Below, one piece after another: positions 1 through 9,037 of a DNA stretch of 64,000 nt. The notes beneath the pieces are model-generated. The model ran no database searches and was not told the origin of the DNA. It saw nothing but the letters and a program-made list of their open reading frames with translations. The number at the start of each line of letters is the position of its first letter. Positions within the stretch are counted from its first letter, which is position 1. The stretch spans positions 1 through 64,000 of the forward strand of contig JANQBS010000085.1 of the NCBI GenBank assembly GCA_033085395.1, read 5' to 3'. The translations under genes and the position numbers were made by a program. The DNA comes from Xanthoparmelia taractica (taxonomy: Eukaryota > Ascomycota > Lecanoromycetes > Lecanorales > Parmeliaceae).

Positions 1-1640
1 TGAAAACTCTTCTCCGGAGCAACATTGATCCCCACCGAGCTTGGCATGCGGAGAACAGATGCCAAAACCGTGACAATAATGTTGATAATTAAGTTAGAAA
101 TATCGTGTTCGATATATATTTCGCGATATTGCTACAATATTCACACGTAGTTCTCTATTTCTTTCTTTTCAAGAAAGTAGAAGATCACGTAAAATAACGA
201 GCTAATTATAGTGATATCGATAATAATAAGTAGAGGAAGCTTATATTTATTTATTTTGTATATGCAATTCATAATAATAATCTCTTAATTAGCTCTTAAT
301 ATTTTTAGGCACGAATTCTTCGAGAAAAAGAGATACGTAACTTGATTCTCCGTATTCTTCAAGAATTTAACGTAGTAATTACTATCTAATATGTATAGCC
401 ACTTAATTAAGGCCTAAATTAATATTAAAGATTCTAATTTCGCGCGACGTAGTGCTACCTTCACATTATAGATATCTCTCGTCTTAAATATAAGATTTTC
501 TTTATTATCTTAAAAGTATAGAGTTAAAATAATATCGCTAGGTGCTAAACGATTCTTGATACGTTCTTTGATAATATTTTTGACTTCTAAAGTTATAGCT
601 ATCTTATATAGGGAAATATAGACGACTAATAATGTTATTAAGTGATTATAACTCTCATTTCTAATGCTAAGAATCTATTTATCTTTAATAAGTCTTACGA
701 TCGTATTAAATAAACACTCGATTATGTGAGAGATACTATAAACTCTTTTCTGATTAATAGAAGCGTATATTCTTCGTTCTCTATTATAGCGTAACTAGGC
801 CTTATATAAAAGATCTATCTTATAATTATTTTTCGTTCTTTTCTTAATAACGACGTATCTCTCTAGATTAGCGTGCTTCTAAACTAATCGAATAAGGTTA
901 TAAAGAGTGATATCTAATAGATTATTAGGCGGGGGTAGTAGCGTTATAGTTATAGTTAGGAATCTTAATAAATTAAAGAAGAAGAAGAATAAGAAGAATA
1001 TTATAGAGAGACGCGCATATATCGTGTAAACTTTAAAGAATTTATACTCTTTTGAATTAGTGTCTAACTCGAAAGGGTTAGCGTGAACCCTGGCGCTAGC
1101 CGGATTAAGTGGGCGTCCATATATCAAAAATTGGGCGTCCATGTATCAAAATTGGGCGTCCGCCTATCAGCTCCCATGATTCAAAGCAAAGTTACGCTTA
1201 GAAGGGTAATTACCCGATATGGTAATTCTTAGAGGGTTCTCCCGGGAGGGCTTTTGAATCACTAATTTAACTTATAAATCAATGGTTCAAAAGCCGAGTC
1301 GATCTATAAATTCAAACTTCGACAAATATTAAAATATTTATACTTTCGATTTTTTCGATTTTTACGTTATTAGAAAGCGCATATCGTATTCTATAATTTT
1401 TATTATAAATATTAAAAATTATCTCTTAAGGGTTAAGTAAGGAATAGAAGTGTAGATATTTTCAAGTTCTGATGTTCGTAATTTGGTCGCTATCCGTAAA
1501 GAGTAATTTTTTAAAGTCGTGGCAGTGAATACGTGATCGTAAGACCATGCATGTAATGAAAATAAGCTATTATCCAAAATGGTTTTGAATCATTCTTTTG
1601 AATCAGGCTGCTAAACCTGTCTACTCCTAGCGAGAATGAC
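1..1640. other. AT-rich RIP-like relic region, no intact gene
   Basis: The stretch is strongly AT-rich and TpA-rich, with stops in every frame, unlike the roughly balanced composition of the rest of the window. This is the usual look of repeats mutated by repeat-induced point mutation in filamentous ascomycetes. I see no conserved transposase or reverse-transcriptase motif on either strand, so the original element cannot be named. The composition changes back to normal between about 1080 and 1640, next to a short direct-repeat cluster. The left boundary lies outside the window. Confidence 0.6.
1111..1172. repeat. Three tandem copies of a ~21-bp GGGCGTCC repeat
   Basis: Three consecutive units begin GGGCGTCC at 1111, 1133 and 1154. 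The first two continue with AT(A/G)TATCAAAA and TT; the third has diverged to GCCTATCAG. They lie at the edge of the AT-rich block and could be subterminal repeats of a decayed transposon, but no terminal inverted repeat or target duplication was found to prove this. Confidence 0.6.
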
Positions 1641-1665
1641 CAAGAATGTAAGACGCACGTAGCTA

Positions 1666-2892
1666 GTGACCTTAAGCACCCAGATACTAAACTTCATAGG
1701 CAAAAAACAAAGGTCAGATCATAGACTGGATCTGTCAGGACAAAGGGTAGCTCATCTCTTCATAGAAAAGGCTCAGCAAACCTTGGATATAGCCGACTTC
1801 GAAAAGTTACAGGACTTCCTCGGCACGCCTCCGGAGACATACGATTTCGAAGACCTCCATAGACAAGTGCTTGAGGAACTTTGAACATTCTACGCTGCCG
1901 AACTCGTGGAATATGGTGAGCCTTCGAACAACTTAGCGGCTCGTTTCGGACCTGAAAACGCCTAGTTGGGTCGTGTCATGCACTGCCAGTCGAGAGAGGG
2001 CGGAATACGCGAATTCTAGGACATCGAAAATCGTAGCATCCAAACATTAGCTGAAAAAGGTCTCAGCAAAGACTTCATGTTCGGCTTTGAATGACATCGC
2101 CGAGGGGAGAATTCTGCCTGTGGAAGGGGCCCCTGCCCAGCTACGCAAAGGACTAAGACTGTACGGGACCTCCATGATGCGTTGTCTTGAAATTTGTTAG
2201 AAATTCTGCCTCTTCGATTACTCCTAATTGCTGGATCTTGCCCGAAGGAGCAATATCGCTAAAATCTATCGAACAGGGCTGGAAAATTGAACTTAATCTC
2301 ACACCAAATCTAATCATTGGCTTCGAGCCCGACTTCAGGTCAGATGGTCTGCGACGTATCTCTGCATACATAGGTCATCCGTCAGCCAGCTTTTCCGTCC
2401 GAACTGATTTGTACAAAGATCAATTTGCCAAGACGCCACCTTGAATTTCGTTCTGTGTCTCACAGGCAAGAAAAGCTCGCATTCGACATTCACCACGATC
2501 CAGCACCAGCATCGAAGGGGCGTTCCTGGGTCAGCTCTTTGAAAGAGCCCTGGCGATACGTGCAAAAGGAGAAAAATATGGACCGAAGACTAGAGAAGCA
2601 GGAATATGAGCAAGGTTTTCGACCTGGGCGCGTGAACTCTTGAAGAAAGACCCAGCTAAGGTCCTTAAAGGCGGGTATTCTATCGTAGGAACCATTCGTG
2701 ACGACATACGCAGCCGCATTCAAGTCACCCACTCTGGGCCAGAGCCATTGGCAAGACGTGGCAATCACAACCCACAGCTCAACCAGTCGCGGTATGGATA
2801 TTCAATTCGTGAATACTGGCATTGGGAACCCGTACGCGAGGCGAGGAACGGCGACCTTCGGATTTTTGTTTCCAACAGTTGACCAGAGCTAG
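1666..2892 (+). pseudogene. Degenerate coding region with in-frame stops, unknown family
   Basis: From about 1666 one plus-strand frame reads as plausible protein for more than 400 nt, interrupted by TGA (1882), TAG (about 1963), TAG (about 2017) and TGA (about 2090). These stops are what C-to-T change in CGA or CAG codons would give, as in RIP. Coding-like text resumes in other frames at 2187-2444, 2425-2643 and 2698-2892, so frameshifts or lost introns are also needed. No open frame starts with an ATG that would give a normal gene. I do not recognise the family. An active gene with unusual introns is less likely given several nonsense codons in one frame. Confidence 0.4.
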
Positions 2893-3545
2893 TATTAAGG
2901 GTGGGTAATAAGGTCTATGGCAAGATTCAAGGATACGGGAGCTCTCCCGTTATCATATTTTCGAAGACGGTTATCGCCCTGAAGGTTGGAGAGAGTATCG
3001 TGTATGAGGGATCTAGGAAGATGCTATTAGGTGTCAAGCACGGGCTAAAATAGGTTGAATAGCTGGATCGGGAGGTGGTCCATTTTGTACAGCGGTGATC
3101 CACGGCCAATTCATGACTTAATTGGCTGTTCTTAGCGATGGAGACGATACGTGTATATGAGAACCGAGAATGCTATGACTTGGTCAGAGAGTCACATATT
3201 GTTGGTCGTGAATTCGCTTACTTCACTTACAATGCGGCCAACGACCAGTCAACGTCGAAGGCCTGGGAAAGAATCACGAGTGTAGCTTAGATGCGGTAAA
3301 GATGGCAGTATCACAAATCGCTCTGCGGTTATGCACTGAATGTTGTGGGACAATGGCTGCCCGAGATGTTGTCATTGATATTGCGTTCGTGGTAGGGAGA
3401 AATCGTGACTTGGCACCTCTGCGAACAAAAACGTAGTTCAATAAAAGAAAATGCAAAAAAGTCCTAACCGTTGGTAACAAGCAGAAAACATAGTCTCTAT
3501 ATGCATTCTTGAAGAACCGAAGAGAGGAGGATGGAAAAACCCCAT
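2893..3545. other. Intergenic, no supported feature
   Basis: Only short open frames on both strands, without conserved motifs. The segment lies between the degenerate coding region and the terminator of the tRNA gene. I see nothing to annotate in it. Confidence 0.5.
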
Positions 3546-3553
3546 AAAAAAAA
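3546..3553 (-). terminator. RNA polymerase III T8 terminator of tRNA-Phe
   Basis: Eight consecutive A on the plus strand read as T8 on the minus strand, starting directly after the discriminator base of the tRNA-Phe gene at 3554. A run of four or more T is the standard Pol III stop, which supports this gene being transcribed or recently so. Confidence 0.85.
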
Positions 3554-3676
3554 TGCGACTTACCCGGATCGAACGGGTGACCTTTAGATCTTCAGTCTAA
3601 CGCGCTCCCAACTTGTAAGTATCAGCAAAGTTTTGCAAATTATAAAACACTCTCAACTCACCTGCGCTAAAGTCGC
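3554..3676 (-). tRNA. tRNA-Phe (GAA) with a 50-bp insertion in the D-loop
   Basis: Reading the minus strand from 3676, the acceptor arm GCGACTT pairs with AAGTCGC (3555-3561). The D-stem GCGC (3664-3667) pairs with GCGC (3602-3605). The anticodon stem TTAGA/TCTAA holds loop CTGAAGA (anticodon GAA). The T-arm is ACCCG-TTCGATC-CGGGT, the discriminator is A, and T8 follows. Without the insertion the molecule is 73 nt, a normal tRNA-Phe. The insertion, 3612-3661, lies between positions 15 and 16 of the D-loop (AG|TTGGGA). It begins GTGAGT, contains GCTGATAC, and ends ACAAG. No intron is present at the canonical 37/38 site. The insertion separates the two halves of the A box; the B box (GTTCGATCC) is intact. 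All stems pair perfectly, so this is unlikely to be a decayed copy. How the insertion is removed is inference. Confidence 0.85.
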
Positions 3677-3919
3677 CAGGTCGAAATTGGTTTCCTATTG
3701 TAAAATATATCCAATAATTTCCATCATATTGAACACGCTGGCGCGAGCGTAAAAGCTACCTTGGCCCATCACCTCGTCAGACTTTGGCGCGGCAACCCAG
3801 CCAGCCCTGTTCTCCGCAGAGGTGTACTTCACAAGTTCACATTTCACCCACCAACTTCGACTCCGCCTTCCTCAAGCCGCCCCTCGTCTCCCATCCTCCA
3901 TCCTCACAGTATCAGAACA
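3677..3919. other. Short region between tRNA-Phe and YOS1
   Basis: It holds the 5' flank of the minus-strand tRNA gene and the 5' leader of YOS1. The part before the YOS1 start is C/T-rich, as is common for fungal leaders. No separate gene is seen. Confidence 0.5.
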
Positions 3920-4730
3920 ATGCTCTTCTTCGGCCTAGGGAACCTCTTCTACGGTACCAACCCCCCCCCCACCCCCCCCCCCCATCTTCCCCTCAACCTC
4001 CCTGCACCACCTTCCTTCCTCCCTTCCTCCCTTCCTCCCTTCCCTCCCTTCCTTTCCTCCCATTCCTCCCAAAAGCCCACCCTCACCCTAACCCCGTCCA
4101 TCTCTGGTCCTAGTATCAATCCTCCTCGTCAACGCCGTCGCCGTCCTCTCAGAAGACCGATTCCTCGCGCGCAGTAAGCGTCTCCCTCCCTTCCTTCCTT
4201 CCTTCATTCCTTCCTTCCCTCCTTCCTTCCTTCTTTCCTTCCTTGCCATCGAACATGTGTGTAATTTACGATAAGCGGAATGGAGAAATTCCCGCTAACC
4301 ACGACTTACCCAGTCGGATGGGGCAACACGCCCAGCGAGCCATCTTTCGGCAGCGGTGGCGCATCGTCGAATGATGGCGCGAGCGTGAAGGGGAAACTGG
4401 TGAATCTGATTAGTAGTGTGAGGACGTTGATGAGGAGTGAGTTATTTCCCTCCCCCCTCGGCGCGTTATTTTATTTTTCTCTGTACGAAGCTAAAAGAGG
4501 GGGGGGGGGAGGGTTTGCTGTGATGTGTGGGTGTGGTCGGTTTTGTGTTTTGCGGTTGTTGTGCGGTGTGGATGGGGATGTGGCAGGGAGTCGAAGGAAG
4601 ATTATTGTTTTTGGATGGGGCTCTCGAGAATGGCTGAAAAAGTGTGCTAATGGGAGCATGTGTGTGCGATCTAGTACCGCTGATAGTCATCAACACTCTG
4701 GTCATAGTCTACGAACTCGTGCTTGGATGA
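3920..4730 (+). CDS. YOS1: Yos1-like ER-Golgi transport membrane protein
   Basis: Yos1 (IER3IP1 in animals) is a tiny membrane protein that works with Yip1/Yif1 in COPII vesicle transport from ER to Golgi. Four exons are inferred: 3920-3953, 4114-4173, 4314-4436 and 4675-4730, giving 90 aa, the normal family length. The N-terminus MLFFGLGNLFY runs into a hydrophobic helix (VSILLVNAVAVL), then SEDRFLARIGWG, a Gly/Ser-rich linker, RTLMRIPLIV and a second hydrophobic helix ending in ELVLG. Every junction is GT-AG and keeps frame. Introns 1 and 2 are filled with polypyrimidine repeats (C10-A-C12; CCTT units), and intron 3 has an 11-G run. Because the gene is so split, no frame shows the whole protein. 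Confidence 0.9.
3961..3983. repeat. Poly-C tract (C10-A-C12) in YOS1 intron 1
   Basis: Nearly uninterrupted C run, followed by C/T-rich sequence up to about 4060. The opposite strand is G-rich and could form a G-quadruplex. It lies wholly inside the first intron of YOS1. Confidence 0.9.
4183..4250. repeat. CCTT/CCTTT microsatellite in YOS1 intron 2
   Basis: Degenerate tandem CCTT units fill most of the second YOS1 intron. It is simple sequence, probably variable in length between strains. Confidence 0.85.
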
Positions 4731-5260
4731 GCTGATGGGCAGGGAGGAGGATGTCATGGGGAAGCTGGAGCTAGGGGACGTTGTGAGACACCCACCAATA
4801 AACTACTCGTGTCAGAGTATGAGGCGAGGAACAAGAGGCGATATTCATCAATACGATTGGTCTGTGCGAATAGATGCTATTCTTGATAGATGATGTATCA
4901 GGCAGACATTTGTACAAGACAAGTGTGCTTTGCCACGAAAGTCTTTATTGGAATGTATATATCATACAATCATGTCTAGACCGAAAGTTGCCCTCTCACG
5001 TTGAACCAACGATGAGGTAGGAGACATCTCCTGCTGAGATATCTGTCCAATGAATGATGTCTATCCAGTACTCCAGCATATCCAACTTTTCTCATGCATT
5101 ACCACATACTCTCGTATATTCAGAGTGCCTTGCATATATGAAACTCCACCCAGTGGTATCATGACGGATGTAAATGCAGGCTCAAATCAAACGACAGACA
5201 AGTATTGTACACGCAATACATATGTGGGTTGAAGCCCCCCTTTTCGTACCTGGATTAGTA
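4731..5260. other. Convergent intergenic region YOS1/creB
   Basis: The 3' flanks of two convergent genes. No conserved coding frame or RNA gene is visible. Confidence 0.5.
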
Positions 5261-7665
5261 TTACAACATCATATTGGACGTCTTCTTTCTCAAGCTGCTA
5301 AATCGATTTTTCGATTTATCGGTTGGCGTCGTCGCTTCTGCGCCGGTCTCCTCTGTAGCCGGCTCGTCTCTGCTCGACTCTCTGGAATTACCAAATAGTT
5401 TGGGCTTGCGGAAGCTTTTGCTGCTCGTTCTGAATCTGCTTATGCCTCCCGTGGGGATAGATATAGGAGCAGAGGCACCATCTTTGCTTCCATTGTCCGC
5501 AGTCACACGCTGGTCCTCTTCCGCCTTCAACGCCTTACTGGCTTGTATGGCGGCTTTCGTATCCGAGTCTGCCTTCTTCAATGCTTCCTTCCGCTTGGCT
5601 TCGATATTCTTCAGCCTTTCTCTTTCAGCTTTTTCTTCTTGCCTTGCCGTAATCTTGGCGACTGCTTTTCGTTCCTTTTCTTCCTTGAGTCGCTCCTTTT
5701 TTGATTTCATGTCCTCATTTGGTGTCCCGAATGGTATTTGTGGCAGTGCAGTAACTTCTGATGGCGATGTGGTCGATTTCAGAGGTGGTAAAGTCTCTGT
5801 GACTGCCTTGTCAAGGCTTGCAAACCCGTTCGTATCCTCATCGGATGTTGGCGTTACGGCGCTCTTGACATGCTGAATGCCGTTCATGAAACCATTAGTC
5901 TTCAACCCTAGGCCCACAGGTTCTTTCGGCACTTCGGCCACGGCCTTTGCGGCTGCTGCCAAGCTTTCGGCGTCCTGTTCTCTCTTCACAGCTTCCAGCG
6001 TTGTTTCTTGGTAGAAAAGAACGTATGCGCAAGCGAGCCCTGGTCGATCGCCAAAGAAGTTCTGGACGTAGCTTTTGTCGACAGGCTCCACCATTTCGTC
6101 ATCAAATAGAAGCCATCCTCGTTCTTCTGTCTTCACTATCGAGATATAATGTCCATGGTAGGGCCCTCCTCCAATGTGCACCACCACAGCATAAAGTTCG
6201 TAAAGCCGATCAGGATCCTCAGCATCGTCTGTTGTGTTAAAAAGGCGTAAATGATAAGGGTATACCACTCGATGAAACAGCTTCTGTAAGCGTTGAAGAT
6301 CCTCCGTATACTTGAATCGCTTCAGATGCAAAGCTAAGATTTTGGGTAATCTTTTGATCTTCATCCGTTTCTCCGCTTCCTGCAGGCCACCACATCGATC
6401 ACAGTGGAATTTGTTTCTTTCGCAGAGCATTTCTTCCTCGGAGAATTTCCTCAAACATGCGGTCACCGAAGAATGTTCATCCAAGTCCACCGATAGATCC
6501 AGAAACGCTTCGTCACGCTGCGACACGTTCTCACAAGTCAGGCATTTGGTTTCCGATGTCAAGGTGCCTTCGAAAAGTTTGTGCACCCATCCTGTAGTGC
6601 TGGACGCTGCTTTTGGCATCGCCGATGCAAGGGCTTGTTCAAAGCCTGTCTTTTCCGCATGACCGTTCATACCCTTTTCTTCCTCGAGCTTCTTTGAATG
6701 AACCTCCACATTTGCCACAACCTCATTCAAAAGAAGATTTAGGAATTCGTGAGCGTCCTGGTGCATCGCGGTCCGGAACATTTCATTCTCGCGCCTAAGA
6801 ACCTCCAGAAACTTAGTCGGGCTGACCACACCAACATTGGATTTATGAGCCAGAAGTGCCTCGAAAATGTCTTTTAAGGATGTGAACAGGGATTCGGTCA
6901 TTCCATAAGCGGCCGCGTTATCATAACCCATCGAAAGCGTAGGCCCTCTGGCTTGCGCCACTCTCTTCTTAAAATCTGGGTGGTCTTTGTCTTCAGGTTT
7001 TGGTGTAGCAGGCGGTCCCCCCGGATTTCGCGCAGAATTCTGTAAGGGTTGCTGTTTCATGAGTTTGGAGGGTGTCAGAGAGGGGTGGTTTGGAGGAAGT
7101 ATGACGGCATCCGGATCTATTCGTGCTTGTCCTGTGGAGGTAGTGGTGACAGACTCTAATGGCGAACGTTTTGGATAGTTGATGACCTGTTCTCGAAAAG
7201 GCACCGAGTAATATAAACATTGTAGAATTGAATTGCAATAGCTGGGGACAGTTAGCACCTTGTCCCAGGTCCTTGGCATCACGGCTTCACATACCAAGTA
7301 TTTCCAAACTGTGATTACGCTGTCAGCCGATTCATACAGGTCTTGTTGCCTAAAGCTTACATTCTCCAGACCCCAGAATTTATCACTGCCGTTATCCCGT
7401 GAGGGGCCCAGAGGTACGTCTAATAGATATTTTTCGAGCGGTGTTATTTGTAGAGCGTTAGGATCTTTCTTTGTAGGGGAGGAGCCAGCTAATGGACTCG
7501 ACGTTCCCTAAGTCAGACGGATGTGTTAGAACTCAAAGTTTTACTCAGGCGCAAACAAGCATTCAATACTCGGGTTGAGAAGGCAGTACATAGGGGTCCC
7601 TTTTGGAGCAAGGTAGAAAGGACACTCACACCACCAGATCGCATTCGATTGAAGAACGAAGACAT
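5261..7665 (-). CDS. creB: CreB-type ubiquitin carboxyl-terminal hydrolase (USP family)
   Basis: A cysteine deubiquitinase. The A. nidulans homologue CreB acts with CreC in carbon catabolite repression. The inferred exons are 7630-7665, 7361-7507, 7295-7308 and 5261-7241, giving 725 aa. Residues about 30-61 carry the CreB-like ITPLEKYLLD and GSDKFWGLEN stretches. The Cys box FGNTCYCNSILQCLYYS crosses a 14-nt exon, and the His box is GGGPYHGHYISIVK. CxxC pairs (CLTCENV, CDRCGG) form the usual USP zinc-binding fingers. The C-terminal 200 residues contain a Lys/Glu/Arg coiled coil, as in CreB. ATG 7665 was chosen because exon 1 (MSSFFNRMRSGG) resembles the CreB N-terminus. All splice sites are GT-AG. 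The catalytic Cys codon is split by the last intron (TG|C). Confidence 0.88.
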
Positions 7666-8074
7666 ATTGGTCAAAGGTCCGATGGCCGTTCCGTGGGGCG
7701 TAAAGACTGTTGGGTTGCGCAAAGGCGCAGGTCAAGGTGTAAGACGAGGCGCTGAATATGGATGGCCGCACATCAGGCTTGGAGGAGGGGGAGGTTGTAG
7801 GATGGTGCAGGTGGGTCTCATGAGGAAGGAAGTTGGTGAGCGAGGCTGCAAAAGCACGAAGCCAATAGGTAATAGGTAACAGGTCAGGGGAGCCTTGAAA
7901 TGGTGGGTTGCGGCGTTGAACAGCGGGGCGATTATTATCTAGCTTAGGTAAAGTGCAGGATGCCGCTGACGATCTGCGCGTGTTGTGAGCGTGGGAAAAT
8001 GGATGGAGAGGTTATCGATCAAAATTTATCAGGAGGATTTACATAAGAAAATAGTAATCTCTAGGCAAATAATA

Positions 8075-8108
8075 GAAGAAGAAGAAGAAGAAGAAGAAGA
8101 AGAAGAAA
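8075..8108. repeat. (GAA)n microsatellite
   Basis: About eleven uninterrupted GAA units in intergenic DNA, with a purine-rich plus strand. No gene overlaps it. Confidence 0.9.
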
Positions 8109-8771
8109 ACATGTAAAGAATGAAAATGTGACACTCTTTCAAATATGTCAATAATAAATAAGTGTATGATTTTTTTTTATTTTTATTGAGAGGATAGTAA
8201 GTCCAGATGATAGGTATCTCGTGTTGTTTGATTCGGAGATCTGACCTGCTTATTGCTGCTAGCCTGCGTGCCTGCTCAATTCTCCAAGAGGGGTATCCTT
8301 AGCGAGAAGCCATGTGGGAGACAGAGGTAGACCCAAAAGATAATCCCCAATATCTAAGGCTCGGTAAACCTATAAGCCTATAAGCACCCATAAGGCACCC
8401 ATAAGCGGCAGGTTGAAGACCCGGGAATCCCGTTAGCGTTACAGGGATTCCCCCCCCCTGGGCCCCCCCAACCACCCGGGTTAGCATCTCTTGCCGTTCC
8501 AAGTTGGCAAAGACCTCTCCTTCTGTACTATTCCACTCCCTAATATGATCCTTATATAGCTTCACTTCTGCATGCAGAAACCTGTACTTTGATACAAATA
8601 CTTCCTATTACCTATCAAGAGCCCGCATCCATCATCTCATTTCATAGAGTTCGACAAGCGCTAAGAGACATATATCGTCAAGCAAAAACTTGGAAGGAAA
8701 GCCCGGGGCCAGAGTAAAACCTTACTTTAGCGGACCAATTCTAAGTCGAAGCCATGACATACAAAAACCCA

Positions 8772-8818
8772 TAATCGTATGGGAACACGCTTAAGTGAAG
8801 CGTGTTCCCATACGATTA
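8772..8818. repeat. Perfect 21-bp inverted repeat with 5-nt loop
   Basis: The arms 8772-8792 and 8798-8818 are exact reverse complements (they begin TAATCGTATGGG and end CCCATACGATTA) around the loop AAGTG. The hairpin lies about 220 bp beyond the stop codon of the minus-strand LSD1 gene, so it may fall in its 3' UTR. There is no T-run, so it does not resemble a bacterial-type terminator. A miniature element or a hairpin RNA source are possible. Confidence 0.9.
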
Positions 8819-9037
8819 CTGCATCTGCGTCGGCATTCCTTCCATCTATAACACATGGCTGTGCCTGTGACTGATGAATGGGACAATGTTCCACCGTTTG
8901 CGATATACGGAATATGGTGACGAGGGTCAGGGAAATACTTGAGAATTGGGAAAGAGCTGGACAAGACGCAAACAGGAATATTACAAGTCTACCACAGAGT
9001 CCGCGGCATGCCCTCATGCGCCCACCTACAACCCTAG

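Larger units (their letters stand above)
7666..9037. other. Long intergenic region between creB and LSD1 genes
   Basis: It holds a (GAA)n microsatellite near 8075, short A/T runs near 8165, and a perfect 21-bp inverted repeat at 8772-8818. A minus-strand open frame at 8299-8565 has no recognisable domain, includes short direct repeats (CCTATAAGC, CACCCATAAG) and is not called as a gene. Confidence 0.5.

Noticed and set aside
879..1142. Minus-strand open frame in the AT-rich block
   Set aside because: Low-complexity Phe/Leu run produced by AT-rich sequence; no domain, inside RIP-type DNA.
3612..3661. Canonical tRNA intron
   Set aside because: The canonical site one base 3' of the anticodon is uninterrupted; the insertion is in the D-loop, so it is not the ordinary endonuclease-type intron by position.
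3761..4177. Plus-strand frame of 138 aa
   Set aside because: Pro/Ser-rich translation of the polypyrimidine introns of YOS1; the true exons are in other frames.
5274..5876. Plus-strand 200-aa frame
   Set aside because: Antisense shadow of the CreB coiled-coil region.
8075..8108. CRISPR-like or functional array
   Set aside because: It is a plain GAA microsatellite in a eukaryotic genome; no spacer structure.
8299..8565. Minus-strand 88-aa frame
   Set aside because: No homology signal, contains short direct repeats, and lacks intron or motif support.
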